Positions 19,487 to 28,950 are shown, numbered from the stretch's first letter. The stretch: 64,000 nt of DNA from Capnocytophaga sp. oral taxon 878 (GCF_002999135.1 NZ_CP027229.1:1178001-1242000); one strand, 5' to 3'. Numbers and translations: made by a program. The notes: a model not told the origin generated them from the sequence alone.

Positions 19487-19876
19487 TTATCCTCTCCACA
19501 TCTTATTGTGAGCTACCCCACCTACATCAAATCCTTGTGCGATGAGTCGTATTTCTATCTGCAAAGGCTCAGTACCTTGCGCATCAAAATGTTCTTTGTA
19601 TTTAATACAAAAAGCTTTTTTGAAAAGCACTTCTTGGAGCTTACTCATAGCATCTCTACGGTAAAAAATAATTTTACCATCTTTAGTTTGGTTGTGGTCT
19701 AACATCCAATTGAGCAGTTCAGGTGTTCCTGTACTCTCTACTCTAATGGATATTTCACCACCATAAGGCATTCCCTTGGGTTTACCTGTTTCATCAATAT
19801 TTTGAGTGAAATCGTATTCACACTCCAAAACATTGTAAGTCTTATCATCTAATTCTAATTTTGCAAGAAACGACAT
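19487..19876 (-). CDS. tssD: Hcp/TssD tube protein, divergent paralogue
   Basis: This 129-aa Bacteroidota-type Hcp forms hexameric rings of the T6SS inner tube. It shares the family layout (GGEISIRVESTGTPELLNW, then KDGKIIFYRRD) but is the most divergent of three adjacent tssD genes and ends in HNKMWRG rather than NEWV. It lies just upstream of vgrG. The divergence may reflect a specialised ring, for example at the spike or with selective cargo; this is inference. Confidence 0.88.
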   Translation of the reverse strand: MSFLAKLELDDKTYNVLECEYDFTQNIDETGKPKGMPYGGEISIRVESTGTPELLNWMLDHNQTKDGKIIFYRRDAMSKLQEVLFKKAFCIKYKEHFDAQGTEPLQIEIRLIAQGFDVGGVAHNKMWRG

Positions 19877-19985
19877 AATCTAATCTTTTTATTTTTGAGT
19901 TGTTCTATTAATACTTTGTATCTTTATTTATTGTATACTTGTAGAAAGAGCAGGTATGAACTGCTCACACCTGCTCTCTATACTT

Positions 19986-20372
19986 CTAAACCCATTCGTT
20001 CTCAAACGCACCTGTACCCATCTCTATCTTACGAGCAGAGATTGTGAAGGATTCCGTCAGAGGTTTTTGTCCTGAAGCCTCAAAGTTCTCTCTGTGCTTT
20101 ACCAAATACCCCTCAGTAAATTTGAGTTCTTTAAGCGTTGCCTCGCTATCTCGTTTTAAGAAGACGATACTGCCGTCTTTTCTCTCAAACGAATTAACCA
20201 TCCACTCAAAAAACTCAGGCGACTCAGTGCCTTCAATCTCTATGTCAATCTTACCTCCTCGGGCAACACTTGACGGTCTTCCTGTTGCGTCTGTCTCTTG
20301 GAACAACGCGTAGCTCACTTTAAGGATGTTAAACTCCTTGCCTGCTACTTTTAATTTTGCCTTAAAAGCCAT
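19986..20372 (-). CDS. tssD: Hcp/TssD tube protein
   Basis: This 128-aa tssD paralogue is very similar to the gene at 20416. Both have KAKLxVAGKExNIL at the start, ERKDGSIVFLKRDSEATLKE in the middle and EWV at the end. It is a cytoplasmic subunit polymerised into the tube inside the TssBC sheath and secreted on firing. A 109-bp gap separates it from the divergent copy. The two similar copies probably arose by tandem duplication. Confidence 0.92.
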   Translation of the reverse strand: MAFKAKLKVAGKEFNILKVSYALFQETDATGRPSSVARGGKIDIEIEGTESPEFFEWMVNSFERKDGSIVFLKRDSEATLKELKFTEGYLVKHRENFEASGQKPLTESFTISARKIEMGTGAFENEWV

Positions 20373-20415
20373 AATTTTAGAAAATTAAAGAGTTAATAAA
20401 ATAAATTACCTAATG

Positions 20416-20802
20416 CTACACCCACTCGTTGACGTGTTTGCCTGTGCCAAGCTCAATCTCTTTAGCTGAAAGCGTAAAGGTTTCTTTAAGAGGTTGATTT
20501 CCTGTAGCATCAAAATCTTCTTGGTACTTAACAATATAAGCCTCTTTAAACTTCAACTCTTTTAAAGTTGCCTCACTGTCTCGTTTTAAGAAGACGATAC
20601 TCCCATCCTTTCTTTCAAAAGAATTGGTCATCCACTCAAAGAGGTCGGTATCCCCTGTACTTTCCACAGTGATGTGGATCTTTCCACCTCTTGAGATACT
20701 TGATGGTCTGCCTGACGCATCGGTTTCCTGTAACATTCCGTAGTCTACGGAAAGAATGTTGCGCTCTTTACCCGCAACCACTAATTTTGCTTTAAATGCC
20801 AT
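20416..20802 (-). CDS. tssD: Hcp/TssD tube protein
   Basis: This is the first of three tssD genes, 128 aa, full length. It has ISRGGKIHITVESTGDTDLF and the shared segment ERKDGSIVFLKRD. It follows tssC by 160 bp of AT-rich DNA without a clear terminator. The spacing may allow different amounts of tube protein from sheath protein through mRNA processing; this is not demonstrable from sequence. Confidence 0.93.
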   Translation of the reverse strand: MAFKAKLVVAGKERNILSVDYGMLQETDASGRPSSISRGGKIHITVESTGDTDLFEWMTNSFERKDGSIVFLKRDSEATLKELKFKEAYIVKYQEDFDATGNQPLKETFTLSAKEIELGTGKHVNEWV

Positions 20803-20962
20803 GTTAAATATATTTTAAAATTTAAATACTTAATACTACCAACTATGGAAAATATATTTTGCCTTCTTTCTCTCCTTACTCTCTATTAATTTTCAATTGG
20901 CTTTTCTTAATTTATCATCTTAATTACAATAATTATGTATATTATATATTTTTGATTCTTCT

Positions 20963-22324
20963 TTAATTCTGTGCATATTCTACATCCCACTCGTTGCCAT
21001 CATCACCCTTTTGTCCATCCATCTTAATGAGGAAGTTCTTTGCTGGGAAGTAGGGGGTCATATGAATATCCAAATGGATTTTGTCTTTTTGTATAGCATC
21101 TTGCTCAAATCGCTTGATTTCAAACTTTTCAATCAGCTTATAAGGACCTGTGATGCTATCTAAAAAGCGAACTATCTGTCCCATAATCTCCTTACGGGTT
21201 ACTGAGGAATAGTTCTCAAAAGCGCGTCTGTTCAAGAAATCCATTAGTACTTTGGTTACATAATCAAACACACGTACCACTGAGTAGGTCTGCAAACCTA
21301 TATTATCCCCATTGAATAAGGTTTTGGCTGAAAATGCCATTACCTTGCCGTATTCATTGACCATCGGGATAAGTCCCAAACTCTCTAAGTTCGCGATCTC
21401 ACTCTTCTTAAGGTCAAACTTCACCCCTTCTACTTCATTGATACCCCCAAATTTCTTACCCGCTGTTACCTGAGACATCAATGTCTTGTAAATCTTACCA
21501 GCCAAAGCTGCTGAAGGGGGTACAAATAAATCATCTGCTTCTTCTATTTCTTCAAAACGCCCACGACCTACAAGCCAATTACAAGTCATCAGTACATTAG
21601 AGCGGTATACATCTCCTCCTGTGTGGTTTGCCTCGTCAAACATTTCCATTACATCATCTGGTTCATCCAAGTGTTGGAAGTCGGTAACGAGCATTACCTT
21701 ATTGCTATGTGCTATTTTAGCCCATTTCTCAAGTACTGCATTAGAACCTAAGTAACCTGGTATAACCAAGATAGAGTAGTTGTTTTTAAGGTCTAATCTA
21801 TCGTAATTATCAGTAAGTTCTGCGTGGACAGCATCAATAAAACGGGTGTTGTCTAAATCTTTTAACTGGTCAAGAGTAGCATTGACAATCGTTACATTCT
21901 TAACCTTATCTTCTTCGGTGTTTTTATAGAATAGGGCTACTGTACGATAGTTAGCTTCTAATTCTTTGGTGGCGTCTACAGCATAAGCCAAGTTCTTTGT
22001 GAGTAATTCCTCAGAGGCTTTTTTCTGATCCTCACAAGAGGCAACCATATCAGTGATTGTTTCATTATCGCTAAGTACATTGAGCCATAACTCTAAAGTT
22101 TTTTTCAAGGTCTCGCGCTCTTTGGCTTTGTTAGCCTCTGATAAAAAGATATTTCTACGCGCTTTGCGCTCAGGATTTACATTTTGGATATTCTCAATAG
22201 AACTCTCTAAAAGGTCAAATCCGCCATAGCGTGCTAAAGCCTCAATGGATTTTTCTATTGAAACAGGTTTCCCTTGTTGCGCTAAGGGAGCACCTTGTGT
22301 TTGTTTAGCTGCATTATCTGCCAT
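20963..22324 (-). CDS. tssC: TssC sheath large subunit
   Basis: This 453-aa protein matches VipB/TssC of subtype iii. It has IEKSIEALARYGGFDLLESS at the start and a middle with YSILVIPGYLG and VMLVTDFQHLDEPDDV. The C-terminal domain (HLDIHMTPYFPAKNFLIKMDG) is conserved. With TssB it forms the contractile sheath whose contraction propels the Hcp tube and VgrG spike. It lies 30 bp after tssB. Intact. Confidence 0.95.
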   Translation of the reverse strand: MADNAAKQTQGAPLAQQGKPVSIEKSIEALARYGGFDLLESSIENIQNVNPERKARRNIFLSEANKAKERETLKKTLELWLNVLSDNETITDMVASCEDQKKASEELLTKNLAYAVDATKELEANYRTVALFYKNTEEDKVKNVTIVNATLDQLKDLDNTRFIDAVHAELTDNYDRLDLKNNYSILVIPGYLGSNAVLEKWAKIAHSNKVMLVTDFQHLDEPDDVMEMFDEANHTGGDVYRSNVLMTCNWLVGRGRFEEIEEADDLFVPPSAALAGKIYKTLMSQVTAGKKFGGINEVEGVKFDLKKSEIANLESLGLIPMVNEYGKVMAFSAKTLFNGDNIGLQTYSVVRVFDYVTKVLMDFLNRRAFENYSSVTRKEIMGQIVRFLDSITGPYKLIEKFEIKRFEQDAIQKDKIHLDIHMTPYFPAKNFLIKMDGQKGDDGNEWDVEYAQN

Positions 22325-22354
22325 TGTTTCTAATATATTAAATTAATCACTAAA

Positions 22355-22807
22355 CTATTTCTTTTCTTCTAATTCACCAATTAGTCCCTGCAAGGTACTG
22401 AGCAGCGCCGCCTTGGCTTCAGGGTCTTCTAAAGCTGCCTTGAGCACTTTATTGCTCTTGAGTTGCTTGACAATTTTCTGCAATTGGTCTTTTTCTGTCT
22501 CTAAACCTGTAAGAAAGCTACTTTGCGCTGTAATGCCTTTTACTCCGAAATCTCCCAGATTAGCAAAAGAAAGCGTTTCTTTCTTCATTGCCCCTTGGGC
22601 ATCCTCAAAATCTATATTTACGTGTGGCTTAAAATGTTCAAACACTTTTTCAACAGTAGTAAGCCCTTCTACCAGCTCTGGCTTGATGGGGTCATCTGCT
22701 GTTAGCTTTTGTGCTATCAGGGTTCTATTCTGAGGAATGTCTGCAATTGCCTCATTGGCATCTAAGGGGACTTCATTTCCGCCTATACCTTTACTGCTAA
22801 CTGCCAT
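22355..22807 (-). CDS. tssB: TssB sheath small subunit
   Basis: This 150-aa VipA/TssB homologue carries the conserved NRTLIAQKLTADDPIKPELV segment and VEKVFEHFKPHVNIDFEDAQG (given only in part: VFEHFKPHVNIDFED). It forms the sheath heterodimer with TssC. It is the first gene of a leftward transcript (tssB-C-D-D-D-vgrG-effector-lipoprotein) and has its own promoter about 100 bases upstream. Confidence 0.95.
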   Translation of the reverse strand: MAVSSKGIGGNEVPLDANEAIADIPQNRTLIAQKLTADDPIKPELVEGLTTVEKVFEHFKPHVNIDFEDAQGAMKKETLSFANLGDFGVKGITAQSSFLTGLETEKDQLQKIVKQLKSNKVLKAALEDPEAKAALLSTLQGLIGELEEKK

Positions 22808-22910
22808 AGTATTTATGTATTAAGTTAATATTGTTTCTTTATTACGCTTCTTCGCACCTACTTTCCCATTCAAATCCAAGAATGGATAAATCTATAGATG
22901 CATCTCGGTG

Positions 22911-22940
22911 CAAAACTACGCAATATTATTTAACACACAA
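22911..22940 (-). promoter_or_regulatory. tssB operon promoter
   Basis: On the minus strand TAGTTTTG (22911-22918) matches TAnnTTTG, with TTG at 22938-22940 as -33 element and a 19-base spacer. It lies in the 300-bp gap between tssF and tssB. The rest of that gap (22941-23107) is AT-rich. Next to the tssF stop it holds a GAGGGG/CCCCTC hairpin (about 23091-23120) that could weakly terminate the tssF transcript, though no T-run follows. Confidence 0.55.
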
Positions 22941-23107
22941 GAGCTTTTATCAAGTTTAACAAAACTTTAACAGATTCGTGAGTTTTTTTGTGATATTCCA
23001 CCATCAAAAGTAGATAACTCGCAAACCTATATACATCTTATATACGGAATTTACATACATAGTGTTTATATAGTGTGCATATAAGCTATTGGGTGAGGGG
23101 AGAGTTC

Positions 23108-24940
23108 TTACCCCCTCTCAAAAAGTCGATAGGGGTACATATTAGCAGAGGCGTTTTTTAGCTTTAGCATAAAACTCTCTTTAAGGTAGTCCCATTCTTC
23201 TCTCTCCATATTCTTTACAGTATCACTCTTTGTAAGGTAGATGTCTATAGTACGGCTAAAGCCTTGGGTAGTAGATACTTCTTTCTTAGTGCCTTTTGTT
23301 ACCTCAATGGCGGTTATAGCACTCTTAAAATGGCTCATCCCAAAAGCTTCTATATCCGCGATGGTTACTATCCTACCGCGTGAGAGCAAGGCACTTCTTA
23401 GCTCTAAGAGTTTTTCCTCAGAAGTGAGTCTATTTCTACCGCCTACTGAGGTTTTTAGGATAGTAGCAGGTGCTGTAAAATAAGAAGTTTGAGTAGGTGG
23501 GCTACATTTTGTTCCTGCTCTTAGTCCATTGCCTTCCGCTCCTGAGGTATGCCAGAAAGCTACCTCACAGTTATTTTGCTCTTCGCTCTTAGTAGTGGAA
23601 ATGATAAGATATGTATTGTTATCCTTTACGATACCTTGTTTATCTTTTCTCTGCTCCAAAGAGGCTATATGCTGAAAAATCTCTTTTAGCACATCCTTAG
23701 TGTAATCGCCTCCAACAGCAGCAAAGGCTGCAGCTTCATTTTTTATAACCTCTAAAAGGTATTGCAATAGCTCGGTTGCCTCTCTGTTGTCAAGTCGGGC
23801 AACTCCTCCTCGTCTGACCACTGCAACGGTATCTTGCTCTTTGCTTTGGTGGTTTTTTAAGTCAATTCTATTCTGGTAGCTATCAATAATATAATCAATA
23901 TCCAAAAAGTGATGCTCTGTGGGTAATGGAAATATATTAAGACTTCCTTTGAGTATTTGTGAGAATTTTCTGTGTTCTATGTTGATGACAGGCACACAAT
24001 TGAGCATAAAGCGGACACTGCGAAAAACCTCTGAGTGTACTACCGTGGAGAACACTAATTTAATCCACTGAATGTTTTCCTTGATCTGCTCTTCTATATT
24101 AGGAAAATGACTATATAACTGAGATACCACTTCTTCATCTCTATCTGAATTAATAGGTTCTAATACACCTTTAAGGGTATAGAAATTAGGCTGATAGAAT
24201 TGATTGACCTCATTGTATATAGAGGTTAATGAGTTATTATTTTTGGTAATGATATGCTCTAAATCAAGGTGTTTATCTGCAACATTGTATCCATTGAGTA
24301 GCGTAAACTTCTTGTTTTGAGCACTTACAGTAGCTAATTTTAAATAGTGATAGAAGAGTTCTTTATGTTCATTGTTGTTCACATTGATAAAAAACTGAAG
24401 GTCTTCCAAAGGTTCATTATTGGTATTTTCTATTCCAATCCATAGCTCACCTACTGGGAGTGGTTTTATTCCTTTGGCTATTTGCTCATCAAAGAAAAAG
24501 CTCTCTTGTTCTATCAGTTCATTGCCATAAGCGATATATTTTACTTTGGCAGTAGTGAGTTTTAAGGGAATCGTTGGAAAAAAAGTGATATCTATTTCTT
24601 TAGTATCTTGAGGGTTATAGATATCTTGAACTCTTTTCTTTGTTGCAAAGCTGTTATATAATGAGATAGGCTTGTTGTTTTGGGAAGGGTATACTTGCAA
24701 GATTGTATGTGCAGGGAGTGCCCCAGCAACTTCTTCAGGGAACATCACCTCTAAAATGCGGTCTATAATCCTTGCGCGTGAGTTTTCTTGTTCAAAGCTG
24801 AGTTTTTCAAGTTCTGAGGCGCAAGCCGAAATCAGTAGTCCCACCAAAGGGTCAAAGGAGTTTTCTGTTTCGCTCTCACTATAGCCCCACATACGTGAGG
24901 CACGTCTTAATATGCGGTCTCTTATTCTATCTTGATTCAT
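23108..24940 (-). CDS. tssF: TssF baseplate protein
   Basis: This 610-aa VasA/ImpG homologue has the family N-terminus with FDPLVGLLISACASELEKL and ILEVMFPEEVAGALPAHTIL. A C-terminal segment SAITAIEVTKG follows. TssF builds the wedge of the T6SS baseplate with TssE, TssG and TssK. It is the last gene of the transcript that begins at tssK and lies 26 bp after tssE. No lesions. Confidence 0.92.
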   Translation of the reverse strand: MNQDRIRDRILRRASRMWGYSESETENSFDPLVGLLISACASELEKLSFEQENSRARIIDRILEVMFPEEVAGALPAHTILQVYPSQNNKPISLYNSFATKKRVQDIYNPQDTKEIDITFFPTIPLKLTTAKVKYIAYGNELIEQESFFFDEQIAKGIKPLPVGELWIGIENTNNEPLEDLQFFINVNNNEHKELFYHYLKLATVSAQNKKFTLLNGYNVADKHLDLEHIITKNNNSLTSIYNEVNQFYQPNFYTLKGVLEPINSDRDEEVVSQLYSHFPNIEEQIKENIQWIKLVFSTVVHSEVFRSVRFMLNCVPVINIEHRKFSQILKGSLNIFPLPTEHHFLDIDYIIDSYQNRIDLKNHQSKEQDTVAVVRRGGVARLDNREATELLQYLLEVIKNEAAAFAAVGGDYTKDVLKEIFQHIASLEQRKDKQGIVKDNNTYLIISTTKSEEQNNCEVAFWHTSGAEGNGLRAGTKCSPPTQTSYFTAPATILKTSVGGRNRLTSEEKLLELRSALLSRGRIVTIADIEAFGMSHFKSAITAIEVTKGTKKEVSTTQGFSRTIDIYLTKSDTVKNMEREEWDYLKESFMLKLKNASANMYPYRLFERG

Positions 24941-24966
24941 CTTTAATTCATTTTTAGATGTGTTTA

Positions 24967-25401
24967 TTAATAAGACAAAGGTGCTATAAACAAGTGTGTT
25001 CTATACTCATAAGGGTTGTTAGTCTCTCTTATAAATCCTTTGATATAGATTATTACTTTCTTCTTTGTACGGGTCTTTTCTAAGGTACTCAGGTTTTGAT
25101 TGGTTACCTCTACTTCAACCTCTTGCACGAATAGACGTTTTTCGTATCGCTGTATAGCTTCTTTTAAACTCTCTTTTACCAAGAGTTTTAGGTTGGCATC
25201 ACTTTTAAGCATATCAAAGTCTGCTTCCCAAAAGCCTATGCCAAAGCCTTCATCAAACTTACACTCTCCCCAAGCTGTGGTAGCCAGTAGGAAGAGTTGC
25301 TGGTCAATGGAGGTCTCTAACGTGGTCTTAGCAAGGTCGCGCTTCTCTATCAGTGCCTTGAAGTCTATGGGGGTTTTGTAGTAAGTGCCTTTCATCATCA
25401 T
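24967..25401 (-). CDS. tssE: TssE baseplate protein (gp25-like)
   Basis: This 144-aa GPW/gp25-like protein initiates sheath assembly on the baseplate. It has LLATTAWGECKFDEGFGIGF, which fits the family's gp25 motif region, and SLKEAIQRYEKRLFVQEVEV, typical of its second half. The start overlaps the upstream gene by 4 bases (ATGA), showing translational coupling. Three consecutive ATG codons make the exact start uncertain by two residues. Confidence 0.88.
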   Translation of the reverse strand: MMMKGTYYKTPIDFKALIEKRDLAKTTLETSIDQQLFLLATTAWGECKFDEGFGIGFWEADFDMLKSDANLKLLVKESLKEAIQRYEKRLFVQEVEVEVTNQNLSTLEKTRTKKKVIIYIKGFIRETNNPYEYRTHLFIAPLSY

Positions 25402-26096
25402 AAATATATTTTCTTTTTTATCTGTCCCTTTTGGGTGTACTCTATCTCTTTGGTGAGTTGTTTGCGCTTGATAAGCTGCAATTGTACCTTGGGGGTGAGT
25501 TTGAGTAGCTGCTCGCGGTAGTGTATATCGCCGATAAAACTCTGTCCATCATGCGTATCTACAATGATAAAGAAGTAATCCACATCATTGGGCTTTTGAA
25601 AGTTTTCAATATCACCAGCATATAAGAGAACAGTTTGTCCCTCGTGAGTAAAAGTATAAGAGAGGCTGTCTTCGGTCTTCCTTCGGTATTTGCTTAGTGT
25701 GTATTCAGTGATACCGTCCTTGTCGGGTTCAAAGCAGATATTCTCATACAAATAGGAAGTCGTATCAAAACGCTTGATGCCTATAAACGAAAGTAGGCTT
25801 TTATGCTGCTTTTCTTCTGTAAAGTGAGGAATATCCCTTGTTATCTGAAACACCTTTATCTCTTCTGTTTTATCATCGGTTATAGTGAGTTTGTAGGTAG
25901 GCACTTCTAATAAAGTACCGTTTATATTGAGCTGCACACTGCCTGCTTCCTTATCTGAGATAAGCATACTGATGGTATGCTGTTTAAATCTGCTTTCCTC
26001 ACGTACTACCACTACCTCCTCACCCGCATCGCTCTTGTTTAATGCCAGCGGGTTTTCACTCATTCGGATATTTAGGTCAAGTTCCATAAAGGACAT
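25398..26096 (-). CDS. T6SS-associated protein of unknown function with shared beta domain
   Basis: This 232-aa protein is coupled to tssE and lacks a signal peptide or membrane segment, so it is probably cytoplasmic. Residues about 65-100 (VPTYKLTITDD...FQITRD) resemble residues 55-85 of the L,D-transpeptidase-like effector at 37480 (VPTYKMNVV...YNVTRD). Its remainder, including YFFIIVDTHDGQSFIGDIHY, has no motif I recognise. Its place inside the structural cluster suggests a baseplate or loading role. The TssP/Q/R letters cannot be assigned safely. It could alternatively be a divergent effector. Confidence 0.5.
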   Translation of the reverse strand: MSFMELDLNIRMSENPLALNKSDAGEEVVVVREESRFKQHTISMLISDKEAGSVQLNINGTLLEVPTYKLTITDDKTEEIKVFQITRDIPHFTEEKQHKSLLSFIGIKRFDTTSYLYENICFEPDKDGITEYTLSKYRRKTEDSLSYTFTHEGQTVLLYAGDIENFQKPNDVDYFFIIVDTHDGQSFIGDIHYREQLLKLTPKVQLQLIKRKQLTKEIEYTQKGQIKKKIYL

Positions 26097-26104
26097 AACG
26101 GCTC

Positions 26105-26638
26105 TTAATTAGTGGTTAAACGATAGTAATAAAGGCATTTTAAGTGTTCTTTGAGTTCTTTATCTCCACCTTCTCCCAGATAGAACTCGTACACTTTTTG
26201 GAATGAATACACTAAAATCTTTGTAATCTTATCATTACGCATCTTTTTAAGCTCTGAGCGGCTTAGTTGTCTTACAAAATAACCATCACAATTGAGTGGA
26301 TACTGATTCTTAAGGCTTATCATCTCTCCTGACTCAAAATAGACATCTACAATCTTTTCCTTTTTCAGACAAGTGGAAGGGGCAAGTATATTCAAAAATA
26401 GGAAGATACTATTCTTCCTCTTTCCTAATTGCAAAGCGGCGTAAGTGTACTCCTCATTGTCCACTCTCAGGTACATAGGAGGGACATTTACATACGGCAA
26501 GCCGTTTAATTTGGTTTTAGGTTGACTGACATCGCACTGTTCCATCACCTTAGGTTGTGGCAAAGGTAAGGACTGTGCTTTTGTGGTAAGCCAACTTAAA
26601 AGTGCAAAAGCTATAGCGATATACGTTCTCTGTGGCAT
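26105..26638 (-). CDS. Exported T6SS-locus protein of unknown function
   Basis: This 177-aa protein has a Sec signal peptide (AIAFALLSWLTTKAQ; cleavage near residue 22), so it is periplasmic. It has three or four cysteines and a beta-rich body (YFESGEMISLKNQYPLNCDG). No catalytic motif is seen. It lies between tssO and the 232-aa gene, 9 bp from each neighbour. It could be one of the envelope components that replace TssJLM in subtype iii, or an immunity protein to the following gene. Neither can be decided from sequence. Confidence 0.5.
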   Translation of the reverse strand: MPQRTYIAIAFALLSWLTTKAQSLPLPQPKVMEQCDVSQPKTKLNGLPYVNVPPMYLRVDNEEYTYAALQLGKRKNSIFLFLNILAPSTCLKKEKIVDVYFESGEMISLKNQYPLNCDGYFVRQLSRSELKKMRNDKITKILVYSFQKVYEFYLGEGGDKELKEHLKCLYYYRLTTN

Positions 26639-26646
26639 TGGCTTAC

Positions 26647-27165
26647 TTACTGATTTTGATATAGTTGCTTACAAACCTCTAAGTCTACTTTCATCTTATC
26701 GTATTCCTCTTGTAGGATCTGATTGATGTCGTTTAGGCTATCCAACAAAACCCTATCAGCAGTAAGTTTTTTGATGTGCTTTTTAGCATCAATATACTGC
26801 TTACAAATAAGAATGGTGTTGTTGTACATATTCTTATTGGTCAGTGTATCACTCTTCAAGAAAGGCTTATACATATCTGTCAAAATAGAAAAAGCTAATT
26901 TCTCATTGAAAAAATCGTCTTTAAGATTGGATACCCCAATGGAGTCCATCGCGACTTTTACCTTCTCTAAATCAGCAGCGAAATGGTTTTGTATGGCGAT
27001 ATCCTTTTCCAACTTGGCGTTCTTCTCCTTAAGCAATTTGTTTTCCTCAAAAGGGAAGTGCACATTGGCAAACATCGCTACCACCACAATGGTAACTGTG
27101 AGGACAAAAAAGAGGACGAAAAACCAATAGGCTTTTGTGCGTTGTTCTTTATTGACTATTTCCAT
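26647..27165 (-). CDS. tssO: TssO-like membrane protein
   Basis: This 172-aa protein has a short cytoplasmic N-terminus (VNKEQRTKAYWFF), one membrane helix (about residues 13-33) and a long periplasmic coiled coil beginning ENKLLKEKNAKLEKDIAIQN. This is the layout of TssO, a Bacteroidota-specific T6SS component and part of the trans-envelope complex used instead of TssJLM. It lies 29 bp after tssK. Confidence 0.82.
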   Translation of the reverse strand: MEIVNKEQRTKAYWFFVLFFVLTVTIVVVAMFANVHFPFEENKLLKEKNAKLEKDIAIQNHFAADLEKVKVAMDSIGVSNLKDDFFNEKLAFSILTDMYKPFLKSDTLTNKNMYNNTILICKQYIDAKKHIKKLTADRVLLDSLNDINQILQEEYDKMKVDLEVCKQLYQNQ

Positions 27166-27194
27166 AGTATTTATAACTTTAATTATTTAACAAA

Positions 27195-28334
27195 TTAATC
27201 TACCAATAGGCTGCGGGTACGCCTTACTATATCTTGATTTTCATTGGTTGTTTCAGCCACAAATATACCGCCATCAGGTTTTTTACCGATATAATCCAAG
27301 CGGCTTAGGTTGTTGTACAAGTCTTCTATCAAGTCCATAAACTCTTCTGCTACTTTGATATGCTTGCGGATATGGTTGTGGTTGTAGTGGGTGTTGATAA
27401 GGGTATTGAATACCTGCTCAAAAGCACCTTGGGTAAGGTTGCACCACTCAGAAAAATAGTTCAGCAGTTCCTCTTTGCCTGCGCCTGAATGAGCATCTGT
27501 AAAGTTCTTCACAATACGTGCAAAGGCTGTTACTGAAAGCAGTAATTCGCAAGGTGGGTTATAAGGCGACAGCAGTTCAAAACGATTGATTTCCTGCCCT
27601 AAAAACACCAACATACGCTCATTTATCTTGTCTATCATTGCTGATAGCTCGTTATTCTGCTTTTTGATATGGATCTTTTGTGAGATTTGTATGGCATAGT
27701 TCTCCATCTTAGCATAAAAGCTACGAATGCGATGGTAGAGGGTTTGTAAGGAAGGATGTGCTATCACACAGCTGCAAGGGGGTATATAGGTATCGTCCAA
27801 ACGCACTTGTCCATTGTCCATAATCACCCTACCTATCATAAGGTAACCATCACCCAAATCCTTATTCTTTAATTCTTCATCTGTATAGAGGTAAAGGGAG
27901 TAGGTAGGGCGCAAAAAAGGAATACGCGGTGGGTATTCTTGTGCCGCTGCCTCTCCGTAAGGAGTTGGTTTAAACAATTCAGCGGTGATAAACACGAAGA
28001 AGGTGGCATTACCCTTCATCTCTGTCATATCCTTGCTTAGCGTTAAGGTTTGTCCTTCTTGTGAGGCACTGATTTGTATACGTATTCCATTAGGAGTAAC
28101 AGCGTGGCATTCTTCAAGGGTTAGTTGCAGCTGATTGTAGTGATCCATCAGCACGTGCATCTTTACCGCATCGCCTTCCACTGGCTGTAAGCCGTAGTTA
28201 AGGTCTGTGGTTTGCAAGGCTATGGCATCTCTAATGCTGTCGGTAACAAAGTCCTGCACAGCAGTAAAATGCCTGCTGCTTAGCTTCATTCCGTCTATCC
28301 AATTCACAGGATAATGGGTGAGTAGATTGTTCAT
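27195..28334 (-). CDS. tssK: TssK baseplate protein
   Basis: This 379-aa TssK has a conserved N-terminus (YPVNWIDGMKLSSRHF) and the family's middle segment PPCSCVIAHPSL. TssK joins the baseplate to the membrane complex. It is the first gene of a leftward transcript (tssK-O-unknown-unknown-tssE-tssF), and a -7 motif lies just upstream. It is shorter than TssK of Pseudomonadota, as expected for subtype iii. Confidence 0.9.
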   Translation of the reverse strand: MNNLLTHYPVNWIDGMKLSSRHFTAVQDFVTDSIRDAIALQTTDLNYGLQPVEGDAVKMHVLMDHYNQLQLTLEECHAVTPNGIRIQISASQEGQTLTLSKDMTEMKGNATFFVFITAELFKPTPYGEAAAQEYPPRIPFLRPTYSLYLYTDEELKNKDLGDGYLMIGRVIMDNGQVRLDDTYIPPCSCVIAHPSLQTLYHRIRSFYAKMENYAIQISQKIHIKKQNNELSAMIDKINERMLVFLGQEINRFELLSPYNPPCELLLSVTAFARIVKNFTDAHSGAGKEELLNYFSEWCNLTQGAFEQVFNTLINTHYNHNHIRKHIKVAEEFMDLIEDLYNNLSRLDYIGKKPDGGIFVAETTNENQDIVRRTRSLLVD

Positions 28335-28358
28335 TGTTCTATCTTGTTAATTTTGTTG

Positions 28359-28366
28359 CAAAGGTA
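28359..28366 (-). promoter_or_regulatory. Promoter -7 element of tssK operon
   Basis: The minus strand reads TACCTTTG, an exact TAnnTTTG match, 25 bases before the tssK start. The upstream DNA is T/A-rich with no clear TTG at the right distance. The site falls between the immunity gene at 28423 and tssK, so it may restart transcription after the effector/immunity pair. Confidence 0.5.
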
Positions 28367-28422
28367 AGGTTTTTTATAGAAATATAGATTCTATTTTTTT
28401 TAGAACATAACTGAGATATAAA

Positions 28423-28950
28423 TCATGGTATCAACTCTGCTTTTACTTTTCTCACACTATTACTCTTTAAAGAATCTATTAAAATATAAGTCGTATCTCT
28501 ATCCTTTCTATATAAAATACCTTTTTTTTCATTATAATTAAAATAAAAAGTATCTTGAGTTTCTGGATAATACATCATTTGTAAGTAATAGATTAAAAGA
28601 GAATCTTGTTGGGAAACCCTTTCTATTTTCCACTCATGTGGTTCCATAATATTCCAACCATCAATAAGCATTGAGTCAGTAAAAATAATTTTAGCCATAT
28701 CATAATCGTCTTCAAGATATGGGTATATTAAGAGCCTCAATTCCCCATTCTCCTCTTTTTTATCTAAATAATAAAACTTTTTGTTCGCTAGTGGATTGTT
28801 TATTTTGGTATCAGATTCGATACTTAATGATTCATTTAGTGGATCTTTTTCAGTGTTATTATTAACAACATTTTCACAAGAACTCACTGTCCCTATTAAA
28901 AATAAACTAATAAGTAATAATTTTATTTTTTGTTTTTTTTGTTTTTTCAT
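28423..28950 (-). CDS. Lipoprotein, probable immunity to the 643-aa effector
   Basis: This 175-aa lipoprotein (signal KIKLLLISLFLIGTVSSC) has a short mature domain with NPLANKKFYYLDKK, FTDSMLIDGWNIM and ILIDSL. Its start lies 44 bases inside the end of the effector gene, so the two are coupled. The same three blocks occur in the broken gene at 41206-41707, which makes this a family of paralogous immunity proteins. The immunity role is inferred from coupling and lipid anchoring; the target effector's putative hydrolase acts where a lipoprotein could meet it. Confidence 0.6.
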   Translation of the reverse strand: MKKQKKQKIKLLLISLFLIGTVSSCENVVNNNTEKDPLNESLSIESDTKINNPLANKKFYYLDKKEENGELRLLIYPYLEDDYDMAKIIFTDSMLIDGWNIMEPHEWKIERVSQQDSLLIYYLQMMYYPETQDTFYFNYNEKKGILYRKDRDTTYILIDSLKSNSVRKVKAELIP

